From positions 1 through 64,000 of the forward strand of contig JBDSHZ010000043.1 of the NCBI GenBank assembly GCA_039918235.1: a stretch of 64,000 nt of DNA, read 5' to 3'. Under the pieces are notes generated by a model, which saw only the letters and a program-made list of their open reading frames with translations, was not told the DNA's origin and ran no database searches. The first letter of the stretch is position 1. Each line of letters begins with the position of its first letter. Origin of the DNA: Pseudopedobacter sp039918235. GTDB taxonomy: Bacteria > Bacteroidota > Bacteroidia > Sphingobacteriales > Sphingobacteriaceae. Shown here in pieces: positions 35,236-43,807 of the stretch. Position numbers and translations under genes: made by a program.

Positions 35236-35280
35236 GCCACGAATTCACGAATAAATATCAAAGATTAGTGCATTAGTGGC
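35236..35280. repeat. Interspersed repeat, copy 2
   Basis: Begins GCCACGAATTCACGAATAA and ends GATTAGTGCATTAGTGGC; it shares both ends and the middle motif ATTAGTGC with the longer copy at 8157-8211. Both lie in intergenic space after convergent genes, which is typical for such small palindromic repeats. Confidence 0.55.
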
Positions 35281-35302
35281 AATTAAAAAAACGATACAGG
35301 GA

Positions 35303-35734
35303 TTAAAAATCTCTTTTAGAAAGGTAAAAATCTTCTTTTTGTGTCATCAACGCTTTATCTTTTTTGCTTTTATCTAAGTAGCCTAAAAGATGTAAGGTAC
35401 CGTGAATCATTACCCGATGGAGTTCATCATAGAAATCAACATCAAAAGTTTTAGCGTTTTCTTTAACCCTATTAATGCTGACGAAGATATCTCCGGCAAT
35501 ATTTTCTTCACTTTCTGAATGGTCAAAGGTGATGATGTCTGTATAGGTATCGTGACTAAGGTATTCCTTATTGATTTTCAATAGGTAATCATCAGTGCAG
35601 AAAATAAAATTTAGCTCTTGGAGGTGATATTTTTCTTCTTCTACCGTTTGATTGATCCAGTTCCTAAGTACGGTTTTAGACTTTATATTGAATACTATTT
35701 CTTCGCTGAAAAAGTGAATAGGGATTTTTGCCAT
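35303..35734 (-). CDS. ybeY: rRNA maturation RNase YbeY
   Basis: A 143-residue metalloprotein involved in 16S rRNA 3'-end maturation and ribosome quality control. The zinc motif appears as HGTLHLLGYLDKS: the first two histidines are present but Asp replaces the third His of the usual H-x3-H-x5-H. TYTDIITFDHS and AGDIFVSINRVKENA are also typical. It is the last gene of an operon whose upstream genes overlap it or abut it. Confidence 0.92.
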   Translation of the reverse strand: MAKIPIHFFSEEIVFNIKSKTVLRNWINQTVEEEKYHLQELNFIFCTDDYLLKINKEYLSHDTYTDIITFDHSESEENIAGDIFVSINRVKENAKTFDVDFYDELHRVMIHGTLHLLGYLDKSKKDKALMTQKEDFYLSKRDF

Positions 35735-36163
35735 TTAATATTTAAAATGGAGTTCCACTTCATTGCCACGGCTGTTGAAAATACATTGATCAGCCAATTT
35801 TTTCATAATGTAAACACCTCTTCCTGTCAATTTCTCCAAATTATCGGGTTCAGTTGGATCAGGAATACTGCTAAAATCGAAACCCTCACCTTCATCAGCA
35901 ATTGTAAATAATAACCTTTTGTTATTGATGACTTCTAAGTTTACAAAAATCTTTTTCTCAGGATCCTGCTTATTTCCATGATAAATAGCATTGGTAATTG
36001 CTTCATTTAAGCAGGTCATTAGGTTTGCATAAACATCATCTCCAATACTCAAGTTTGCTACTAAATCATCAATAAAATTCTCCAAAACAGCCACACTCTG
36101 ACCTTCTGAGGATAATTGTAATGAATATAAGCCATTCTCCATAGTGTCTGTAAAGGTACTCAT
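35735..36163 (-). CDS. RsbW-like serine/threonine kinase-type ATP-binding protein
   Basis: A 142-residue HATPase_c_2 protein. The N box NEAITNAIYHGN, G1 box DEGEGFDFSSIPDP and G2 box LTGRGVYIMKKLAD match anti-sigma factor kinases of the RsbW/SpoIIAB type. Such proteins bind or phosphorylate regulators. No sigma factor or anti-anti-sigma gene is nearby. It is in an ATGA 4-base overlap with the upstream DUF4175 gene and abuts ybeY. Confidence 0.9.
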   Translation of the reverse strand: MSTFTDTMENGLYSLQLSSEGQSVAVLENFIDDLVANLSIGDDVYANLMTCLNEAITNAIYHGNKQDPEKKIFVNLEVINNKRLLFTIADEGEGFDFSSIPDPTEPDNLEKLTGRGVYIMKKLADQCIFNSRGNEVELHFKY

Positions 36164-39100
36164 TTTAACTTTCCTGAATTTAGTTTTTTAAAATACTCAC
36201 TTATTTTGGACTTGTAAAAATAATTTAGCGCCGGCGGAACTGTTTTAATCTGTTCAACTTCTTTGGCTTTCAATTTTTGATATTCTTGCAAAATCAAGTT
36301 ATAATCTGGTGCAAATTCTTTTGCGGCTTTGCTTTCTCTCTTGTTATCCTGCTCACGTTCTCTGTCTGCATTTTCAGCTTCCAATAATCTGGTCTGAATA
36401 TCTTGCTGACGAATTAAAGCTTCTTGGGTGATGCGTTTGTTTACGAGATCTGTTTCTGTTTGTTCCATATCTTTCATTATTTTTTCCAGATCCCCTAATT
36501 TTCCCTGCCCATCTTTATTCAGATTGTTATTAATTTCCTGCAAAGCCTGCCTAATCATCTGCTGCTGTTGCGCCATTTTAGCCATTTGCTCACTCATCTG
36601 CCGATTACCTTTTTGCCCGGGTTGCATTCCTTGCTTTTGCATCTGTTCTTTTGCCTGCTGCATATTTTTATTCAACTGTTTCTGCATTTCAGAAAGTTGT
36701 GAAAGCCCCGGTTTAGGTTTTCCTTTTCCTCCTGATTTTGCATTTTTCATTGCATCCTGTAATTGTTGTAAGGCTTCACTTAACATTAATGCCAAGTTAT
36801 TGATAGCTGTTAATGCAAACTGCTGGTTTCTATTTGCTTCCCCAATCTTTCTTTCTGTTAACTGATCCAGAGATTCGGTAATCTGTTGATTGATGTTTTG
36901 TATTTCTTTGTTTACGGTAGACTCAATTTGCGGAACTCTTTTACTCAAGCTGTACAAACTATCTTCTACCATTTTAAGGTTGTCTTTAATATCACGTTGC
37001 TTTTGACCAATTTTTAAAAAATTTGGATCATTGGTGTCGATATTTTTCAAATCAAGCATCACTTTTTCTTGATCAAAAGAGGATTTAAGTAAGTTTTGAA
37101 GAATTTGTCTCAGTTCTTGTGCATTCACTTTGCTCTCCTCTTCCTGCCCACTGTCCTGCATCTTTTGCAATTTCTGTGACAGCTGCTGCATCTTTTGAGC
37201 GGCGTTTTTTTGTGATTGGGAAGCCTTTTGGTTTTGCTTTTTTTCTAAACTTTCTTCGGCATTATCCATTTCCTCTTGGATATCTTTTTGATCCTCTTTC
37301 GGGTTATCAAAGTTTTCAGGCTGATCTAAAGCTTGATTTTTTTCATCCAATTCTTTAAGGTCTTTTTTAAGATCAGAAAACTCCTTTTCCAATTGTTGTT
37401 GCTTTTGTTGCTGCGCTTTAGTGTCGCTCTTTTTATCGTTGCTTTCTTTACTTAGCTGCTCCTGATCTTTTGAAAGTTCATCCAGTTTATCAATAGCATC
37501 GTTTAATTTTTGTTCTACTTCCAGCTTTTTATAAAGCTCCAAAATCCTGTCTAATTCCTTTTCTAAAGATTTATTATCAACCTGCATTTGTTGCAATTGA
37601 TCTTGAGTTAATTCCTTTTGATTCTGATCTAATAATTTCTGAAGGTTTTCTAACAGTTTTTTGGTCTTTTCATCCAATACATTATCAAACAAATCCTGAA
37701 TCTGCTTTTGCTTTTCTAAAATTTCCTTATTTTCTGGCTGTAATTCCTTACGTTCAAATAGATTTTGTTTGCTGTCTTTCTGTATGTCTTTTATCAGTTC
37801 CTGAAGCTTATTTTGTTTGTCTAAAAGCTGTTCTATTTGCTTTTTCTGCTCATATCCCATTGCCTTTTGATCTATTAAATCTTGGCTTACTTTTTTAGCT
37901 TCCTGCTGAATTTTTTCAGCTTGTCTCATAGCCGTTTGCATTTTTTGTTTGATGGCCTGAGAAGTTTCATCAATATTCTTCAATGCTTCATCTTTAGAAG
38001 CTAACTTATAAATCCCAGTATTGGATTTAGTATGTTTTGCACCAAAAACACCATCATTATCTGCCACATCAAAGTAATAGGCAATTTCTTCACCTGGCTG
38101 TACTCCCAATTCTTTCAGTTGCCATAAGTAAAAGAAATTACTTTGAACACTTCCCGCATCAAACTTCACAGGAACTGTAAATGTTTTTCCTTTTCTACTT
38201 TCCTCCTCTGATTTTAGAATCTGGTAATGAAAACTCAAAGCACTTAATCCATAATCATCATTTGCTTTCCCTATAAAATAAACAACTCTGGCATTTGCCG
38301 AATCGGGCCTTTCCGTTACCTCTATTTTTGGGTATTCGTCAGCAATTACATTTAGTTGATATGAAATAGAATCTCTAGCGAACAAATCTTCATTCTGTAG
38401 CAAAAGTGCATACCTGGAATTTTTCAGTATTCTTTCCTGATGGCTAAATCCTTTATTTACAGTGGGTTTTAAAGGGGTATTTTTTTGATTGATTTTGAAG
38501 TTGATGAGCGACACATTTTCTGTATCAAAAACCCATTTAATTATTGTGCCTGCTGGGATATTTAAATCGCTAGGATTTTTAATTCTTTCTGTTGGTTTTT
38601 TTAGATAAGCCGGATAAATCAGTTCCACATTAAAACTTAATAAAGCTGGTTTGTTCTTCACTTCTAAAGTAAATTCATCTGATGAAAATTTCCCTGCAAC
38701 CAACCTAAATTTTTTGCTTTGCTGTATGTTTTTAAACCGATAGCTGAAGTTGATAATGTCTTTTTTATCAAGTTTAAATGTATTTACACCATCTTCTATA
38801 TAAATATCCTGTGGAATTTCATCACCGCTTAATTTAACCTTTAAGTCAAAATCATCGCCTTGTACAGCTTCTAAGTTTTGATTCAATATTTTAAAATCAA
38901 ACGGAGCTTTCTTTTTATAAAACTTATTGTGATTGATAAATCGGGTTGTTCCGTCAGTTAAAATTGAAGGGGCAGCAAAAGCAATAACAATCATTGTTGC
39001 CAAGGGCAATAAAGCATAGCGCAAATATTTTTTATTGTCTCTTATTTTAATGGCCGAAACAAAAGGAATAGGTTTAAAAGTAGCGATCCGTTGCGCAATA

Positions 39101-39495
39101 CTCGCTTCAATCAGGTTTTTTTGATAAGGATTTTCCTGAGATTGTTTCTTAAGCTGTATGGTGTTGATCAGCTTATCTTTAATATTAGGAAAGTGGGCTC
39201 CTATAATTTCTGAAGCCTGTTCATGGCTAATCACAGCACCTAATTTAAGGTAGTTGATCAAATGCCTCAGCACCAGATAATAAAGTAGTAATAATTGAGA
39301 AGCTGAAAATGTGTAAAAAAGAACAGTTCTTACATTACTGTTAAAATAGCTAAAGTATTCTGATACAATAATCAATAGATAGCTCAGGATAAATATTCCG
39401 GCTAGCCAAATCAATCCTCTAACCACTTTATTCAGATAATATTTTCTGATAAAGTCGTCGATTTTGTTGATCAGCTCTAAATAATTCCCGCCCAT
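36160..39495 (-). CDS. DUF4175 family protein, large coiled-coil membrane protein
   Basis: A 1111-residue protein. Two or three N-terminal membrane helices (about 20-170) are followed by a beta-rich extracytoplasmic region (about 190-500) and a very long Gln/Lys/Glu-rich coiled coil (about 520-1060, with repeats such as QQKQQQLEKEF and QKQLNKNMQQAKEQMQKQ). The N-terminal order matches DUF4175. The function is unknown; the build suggests a scaffold spanning the envelope (inference). ATG at 39495 is preferred over a TTG six bases upstream. It is the first gene of an operon with the RsbW-like ATPase and ybeY. Confidence 0.88.
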   Translation of the reverse strand: MGGNYLELINKIDDFIRKYYLNKVVRGLIWLAGIFILSYLLIIVSEYFSYFNSNVRTVLFYTFSASQLLLLYYLVLRHLINYLKLGAVISHEQASEIIGAHFPNIKDKLINTIQLKKQSQENPYQKNLIEASIAQRIATFKPIPFVSAIKIRDNKKYLRYALLPLATMIVIAFAAPSILTDGTTRFINHNKFYKKKAPFDFKILNQNLEAVQGDDFDLKVKLSGDEIPQDIYIEDGVNTFKLDKKDIINFSYRFKNIQQSKKFRLVAGKFSSDEFTLEVKNKPALLSFNVELIYPAYLKKPTERIKNPSDLNIPAGTIIKWVFDTENVSLINFKINQKNTPLKPTVNKGFSHQERILKNSRYALLLQNEDLFARDSISYQLNVIADEYPKIEVTERPDSANARVVYFIGKANDDYGLSALSFHYQILKSEEESRKGKTFTVPVKFDAGSVQSNFFYLWQLKELGVQPGEEIAYYFDVADNDGVFGAKHTKSNTGIYKLASKDEALKNIDETSQAIKQKMQTAMRQAEKIQQEAKKVSQDLIDQKAMGYEQKKQIEQLLDKQNKLQELIKDIQKDSKQNLFERKELQPENKEILEKQKQIQDLFDNVLDEKTKKLLENLQKLLDQNQKELTQDQLQQMQVDNKSLEKELDRILELYKKLEVEQKLNDAIDKLDELSKDQEQLSKESNDKKSDTKAQQQKQQQLEKEFSDLKKDLKELDEKNQALDQPENFDNPKEDQKDIQEEMDNAEESLEKKQNQKASQSQKNAAQKMQQLSQKLQKMQDSGQEEESKVNAQELRQILQNLLKSSFDQEKVMLDLKNIDTNDPNFLKIGQKQRDIKDNLKMVEDSLYSLSKRVPQIESTVNKEIQNINQQITESLDQLTERKIGEANRNQQFALTAINNLALMLSEALQQLQDAMKNAKSGGKGKPKPGLSQLSEMQKQLNKNMQQAKEQMQKQGMQPGQKGNRQMSEQMAKMAQQQQMIRQALQEINNNLNKDGQGKLGDLEKIMKDMEQTETDLVNKRITQEALIRQQDIQTRLLEAENADREREQDNKRESKAAKEFAPDYNLILQEYQKLKAKEVEQIKTVPPALNYFYKSKISEYFKKLNSGKLK

Positions 39496-39695
39496 GTTCA
39501 AAATATAAACTTAATAAACCAGATTGATATTGTAATCGCTCATTACAAATCAATTTTAATTTAATTTAAAGAAAATGAAATAGTACAGTAAAATATACAG
39601 TATTAATTTGTCTCCTTGTCTTAAGAGGTTTAAACGGCATTAGCATTATAATTGTACAAAGGTTAAAAATCAATTGTTTAATTAAATTAAAAGTC

Positions 39696-40562
39696 ATGAA
39701 AATTAAATCATTAGTACTATTGGCCGGTTTGGCGATGTTGGTGGCGTCTTGCTCGGCACCTCGTATGCTTAGAGAAGCGCAAGCTGAAAACACGAGATTA
39801 GACAGCCTTTATAGAGATTTGCAAAATCAATTACTGGCCTGTGAAAATGCCCGTAAGAGTAGCAGTTCTGATTATGAGATGAGGATTAAAAATTTGAATG
39901 AGCAACTATCAAGCGTGAAAGCTAATAATGGACAGATGGTTGATCAGTTAAAAGATTTATCTGTAATCACAGGAAAACAAGCAGAGAGCATCAACAAATC
40001 TTTAGAAAACATTGGTGCTAAAGACAACTATATTATCAATCTTCAATCTGCAATTGCTAGAAAGGATTCTTTAAATATGGCCTTGGTCATGAATCTAAAA
40101 GGAGCCATTGGAAATATGGATGACAAGGATATCAATATTAAAGTTGATAAAGGTGTTGTTTACATTGACATTTCAGACAAACTTTTATTCAAAAGTGGAA
40201 GTTATGATGTAAATGATGGTGCAAAGGGTGTTTTAGGAAAAGTAGCTAAAGTATTAATGAACCAACCAGAGATTGAGTTTATGGTGGAAGGACATACAGA
40301 TAATGTTCCTCTTAAAGGAAACGGAGTGTTAATGGATAATTGGGATTTAAGTGTAAAAAGAGCTACATCTGTTGTTAGAATATTGCAGAACCAATACAAT
40401 ATCCCAGCAGCTAAAATGACTGCAGCAGGTAGAGGAGAATATGTTCCCGTAAGTAGTAACGATACCGTAGAAGGTAAAGCAGCCAATAGAAGAACAAGAA
40501 TTGTGATTTTACCGCAATTAGATCAGTTCTTTAAACTGTTAGAAACTCCTCAAAGAAAGTAA
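39696..40562 (+). CDS. OmpA family lipoprotein
   Basis: A 288-residue predicted lipoprotein (MKIKSLVLLAGLAMLVASC, lipobox VASC). A coiled coil (about 25-130) precedes an OmpA-like peptidoglycan-binding domain (about 155-280) with FMVEGHTDNVPL and KAANRRTRIVILP, the usual peptidoglycan-contact residues Asp and Arg. It would tether the outer membrane to peptidoglycan. It is a single-gene transcript with its own terminator. Confidence 0.93.
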   Translation: MKIKSLVLLAGLAMLVASCSAPRMLREAQAENTRLDSLYRDLQNQLLACENARKSSSSDYEMRIKNLNEQLSSVKANNGQMVDQLKDLSVITGKQAESINKSLENIGAKDNYIINLQSAIARKDSLNMALVMNLKGAIGNMDDKDINIKVDKGVVYIDISDKLLFKSGSYDVNDGAKGVLGKVAKVLMNQPEIEFMVEGHTDNVPLKGNGVLMDNWDLSVKRATSVVRILQNQYNIPAAKMTAAGRGEYVPVSSNDTVEGKAANRRTRIVILPQLDQFFKLLETPQRK

Positions 40563-40578
40563 CATATTAAAATATTGT

Positions 40579-40611
40579 AAAAAAAGCTAGATGATGAGTC
40601 TGGCTTTTTTT
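40579..40611. terminator. Bidirectional terminator between convergent genes
   Basis: A 13-bp stem (40579-40591 with 40599-40611, one G-T pair), loop TGATGAG, flanked by A and T runs on either side so it can act on both strands. It ends the ompA-family gene, and the phosphoesterase gene ends 3 bases away on the other strand. Confidence 0.78.
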
Positions 40612-40613
40612 GT

Positions 40614-41453
40614 TTACAACGTGTTCTCATTCAAAGTAGGATTCATACTTGCATTTACCTGATAGGTATAGATATGATCATCTTTATCAATTTCCACTAT
40701 TCGATATCCCATATAGCTAGTTCCCCAATTGCCTCCAAAATGCGCATCAAAAAAATGCGGTAATTTGTTGGTATATCTTACACCATCAATATTATGGTCA
40801 TGCCCATGAAAAGTTGCTTTAACATTTGGGTATTCATGTAAAATTTTAATGGTATCAGGGCAATTGGCGTAAAAGGTGTCTTCTGGCAACCATTGATGGG
40901 GCGGAATATGCAGAACAACAAAAATGGTTTTCTTATCCTTATAAAGCTCTAAACTATCCTTTAAGAATTTATTATCTGGGCAGAGGTATTCTCCTTTAAT
41001 GTTTGAAGTATTGCCCATCACAAACCCAATATTTCCCTTTTCAAAAATGTAATTATAACCATAGCCAAAAACTTTTGTCCATAAATCAGTATCTGCATGG
41101 TCATGGTTTCCCGGAAGGGTATAATAAGGGAATTTAAATCTTTTAAAAAATTTTTGATCTACGGAAGCCAATAAATCAGGACGGTCATGAACAATATCTC
41201 CGTTGATAATGGCAAAATCCAGATGGTTTTTTTCATGATCTTGATTTAACCATTTTAACAAATCTTCAAACTGTTGGTCGCTGTTTACATCTTTTTGTCC
41301 GTAATGCCCATCTGAAGCAAGCGCAAAACGAAGTTTTAACTTTTTAGCTCTTTTATTAGTTTGAGAATCATGAGCAAAAAGATTAATTGAAGGCAGTAAG
41401 CTAATGGTTGCGCCTGCAATTCCGGTTTTGATAAAGTTTCTTCTGTTGCTCAT
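40614..41453 (-). CDS. Secreted metallophosphoesterase
   Basis: A 279-residue calcineurin-like phosphoesterase with an N-terminal export signal (NRRNFIKTGIAGATISLLP) that looks Tat-like. Metal-binding motifs in order are ASDGHYG, INGDIVHDRPD, GNHDHADTD, VLHIPPH and FHGHDHN. The substrate is unknown; the family includes nucleotidases and phosphodiesterases. Confidence 0.9.
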   Translation of the reverse strand: MSNRRNFIKTGIAGATISLLPSINLFAHDSQTNKRAKKLKLRFALASDGHYGQKDVNSDQQFEDLLKWLNQDHEKNHLDFAIINGDIVHDRPDLLASVDQKFFKRFKFPYYTLPGNHDHADTDLWTKVFGYGYNYIFEKGNIGFVMGNTSNIKGEYLCPDNKFLKDSLELYKDKKTIFVVLHIPPHQWLPEDTFYANCPDTIKILHEYPNVKATFHGHDHNIDGVRYTNKLPHFFDAHFGGNWGTSYMGYRIVEIDKDDHIYTYQVNASMNPTLNENTL

Positions 41454-41628
41454 AATTTCAATTTATTTTAAAACAAGATGAGCCGTCATAATTGACAGCT
41501 CACCAAATTAACTAAACCTAAACAATTTTATATGAAACATCCTCTTCGGATTTTTAATACTCACAAAAGTACCATGGAATTATTAGCAGAGTATTAATTT
41601 TTTATGAAGTTAAAAACCTCCTTTAACC

Positions 41629-42570
41629 TTAATGACATTCCCACACTGCATCTACAAACCAGCTCTTTTCATCTAAAAAATGATGAACAGGAGCAAAGCC
41701 TGTTTTTAATGCTAAATCATTAGTTTCCTGAAGGCTATATTTCTGAGAAATCTCCATAAAAACAGGTTCATTTTCTTCAAATTTGATAAAATCGGCCTCG
41801 CCAATTCTCACCGTCTGCTCTTTTAAACTGATTAAATAACTTTTGCAGGATCCAGTAAGGGGATCGTACATTGGATAATGTTCAAAAGCATCTAAATTAA
41901 AATCTGCCTCTAAAGTTTTATTCATTCTCTTTAAAAGATTGAGGTTGAAATCTCTGGTGAAACCAGCTTTATCATTGTAAGCAGCCCTTATGGTTTTAGG
42001 GTTTTTCTTAAGATCAATGCCCATTAAAACCAAGTCGGTTTTGGTTAAGTTGGCTCTTAATTTTTTACAGAAATCTTCCGCTTCTGAGATGGGCATATTT
42101 CCAATATTAGCGCCCAAAAAAAGCACAACTTTTCTTCGGGAAGAAAATGAATTTGCTTTTTCTAACATTTCGAAATATTCTCCATTAAAACCTTTAATAT
42201 TTAAACCAGGGATTTCTTTCGGTAATTCTTGTTCCAGGTGATGGATTACATTACTTGAAATATCAATAGGGAAATAATTAAAATCTACGCCTTCCTTAAC
42301 CAACTGCTTTAAAAGATGTGAAGATTTGGTAGCGTCACCAGCACCCAGCTCTACTAAGTCAAACGAATTAAATCCATTTTTTAAAGCTTTAGCTATCTCA
42401 ACGGTTTGCTGCGTAAAAATTTCCATTTCACAGTCAGTGAGATAATATTCCTCAGAAGCCATAATCTGTTGGAAGATTTTATCGCCGCTCTCGTCATAAA
42501 AATACTTAGCATGTAAATGTTTTGGTGTTGCACTTAGGCCTTCCAAAACCTCTTGTAAAAATTTGTTCAT
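41629..42570 (-). CDS. egtD: L-histidine N-alpha-methyltransferase
   Basis: A 313-residue SAM-dependent methyltransferase (Methyltransf_33) that trimethylates histidine to hercynine, the first step of ergothioneine synthesis. Visible motifs are LSATPKHLHAKYFYDESGDKIFQQI, split by known positions of substrate contacts, VELGAGDATKSSHLL for SAM binding and LFLGANIGNM. The ATG at 42570 lies 7 bases after egtB ends; an ATG inside egtB at 42600 would add 10 unrelated residues. It is the last gene of the egt operon. Confidence 0.94.
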   Translation of the reverse strand: MNKFLQEVLEGLSATPKHLHAKYFYDESGDKIFQQIMASEEYYLTDCEMEIFTQQTVEIAKALKNGFNSFDLVELGAGDATKSSHLLKQLVKEGVDFNYFPIDISSNVIHHLEQELPKEIPGLNIKGFNGEYFEMLEKANSFSSRRKVVLFLGANIGNMPISEAEDFCKKLRANLTKTDLVLMGIDLKKNPKTIRAAYNDKAGFTRDFNLNLLKRMNKTLEADFNLDAFEHYPMYDPLTGSCKSYLISLKEQTVRIGEADFIKFEENEPVFMEISQKYSLQETNDLALKTGFAPVHHFLDEKSWFVDAVWECH

Positions 42571-42577
42571 AGATAGG

Positions 42578-43726
42578 TTATTTTGCAAGCCTGACACCAT
42601 TATAATGCCAACGCAATTGTGGGTGAAAAAAATTGCGGTAGCTTATTCTTTTATGATTTGGAGAGGTAGCAATTGAAGCCCCTCTCAGTACTTTTTGGTT
42701 TACCATAAATTTGCCGTTATATTCCCCTATGGCACCAGGGGCTTTTGAGAAGCCAGGATAAGGCAAATAAGCACTTTCTGTCCATTCCCACAATTGGCCC
42801 CAATTAAATTGACGGGCAGCTACTTCCCATTCAAATTCTGTTGGCAAACGCATTCCTTTCCAAGATGCAAATGCCGAAGCCTCATAATAGCTGATATGCG
42901 TAACCGGCTCATCCAATCTCAGCTCGTTTAATCCTGAAAGATTATAACGAAACCATTGATCACCCAGTTTATGCCAATACAATGGAGCATTTATACCGTT
43001 GGTTTTTACCCAATCCCAAGCTTCTGCATGCCAATGCCTAAAATCACCATAAACGTTATCGTTTATAAATTCTAAATATTCTCCATTGCTTACCAAGGCA
43101 GTAGAAATTTCGAAATCATTTAAATAAACCTGATGTTTTCCCAATTCGTTATCAAAACAGAATTCCTCACCTTGATGTCCAATCTGATATAAACCAGCTT
43201 CAATATTTAGCCATTCTGATTTTTCAGCCTTTAAGTTTTGTTCAATATTTTCATCAGCGTAAGCAGGAAAAAGAGGGTTGTGGCCTAAAATATATTTAAT
43301 ATCGTAACATAATAATTCCTGATGCTGTTGTTCATGATTTAAGCCTAAAATCAATATTTCTTTTATTTCTTCATTAGGTTCTCGGCATAAAAAACGTTCC
43401 ATTGCTTCATCTACATAAGCTCTATATTTATAAACATCAACAACGGTAGGCCTACTTAAATTACCTCTATCTGTTCTAATGACTCTGGCACCAACAGTTT
43501 CATAGTAGCTATTGAAAACATAATTGTAATTAGGGTCAAACTCTTGATAAGCCGTAAAATATGGTTTAAGAATCATGGTTTCAAAAAACCAAGTGGTATG
43601 GCCTAGATGCCATTTTGGAGGGCTAACATCAGCGATGGGTTGTACTACATAATCTTCAGTCTGCAGCGGAATACAAATTTCTTCTGAGTGTTTTCTTACA
43701 GATTGATAGTGAGATAGTATATTCAT
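42578..43726 (-). CDS. egtB: Ergothioneine biosynthesis sulfoxide synthase
   Basis: A 382-residue non-haem iron enzyme. The N-terminal DinB-like domain carries the iron ligands: His43 (HLGHTTWF), and His131 and His135 (HEQQHQE). The C-terminal FGE-sulfatase domain starts near residue 160 (AGLYQIGHQGEEFCFDNE) and ends in WHYNGVRLAK. EgtB joins hercynine to a thiol donor (gamma-glutamylcysteine or cysteine) as a sulfoxide. egtC and egtE for later steps are not adjacent. I chose the ATG at 43726 because DinB-type EgtB usually starts near LSHYQSVRKHSEEIC. Confidence 0.92.
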   Translation of the reverse strand: MNILSHYQSVRKHSEEICIPLQTEDYVVQPIADVSPPKWHLGHTTWFFETMILKPYFTAYQEFDPNYNYVFNSYYETVGARVIRTDRGNLSRPTVVDVYKYRAYVDEAMERFLCREPNEEIKEILILGLNHEQQHQELLCYDIKYILGHNPLFPAYADENIEQNLKAEKSEWLNIEAGLYQIGHQGEEFCFDNELGKHQVYLNDFEISTALVSNGEYLEFINDNVYGDFRHWHAEAWDWVKTNGINAPLYWHKLGDQWFRYNLSGLNELRLDEPVTHISYYEASAFASWKGMRLPTEFEWEVAARQFNWGQLWEWTESAYLPYPGFSKAPGAIGEYNGKFMVNQKVLRGASIATSPNHKRISYRNFFHPQLRWHYNGVRLAK

Positions 43727-43807
43727 TAATAAGGATTTTAATTTTTTTAACAAACATAATGCCTCATAAGTTTGAGAAATTTTAGAAAAAAATTAAGGTA
43801 TCGTATT

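Noticed and set aside
36428..37358. Cysteine-rich plus-strand open frames opposite the DUF4175 coiled coil
   Set aside because: The Cys/Ile/Phe-rich composition is what the antisense of Gln/Lys-rich coiled-coil codons gives; no start signals or family features.
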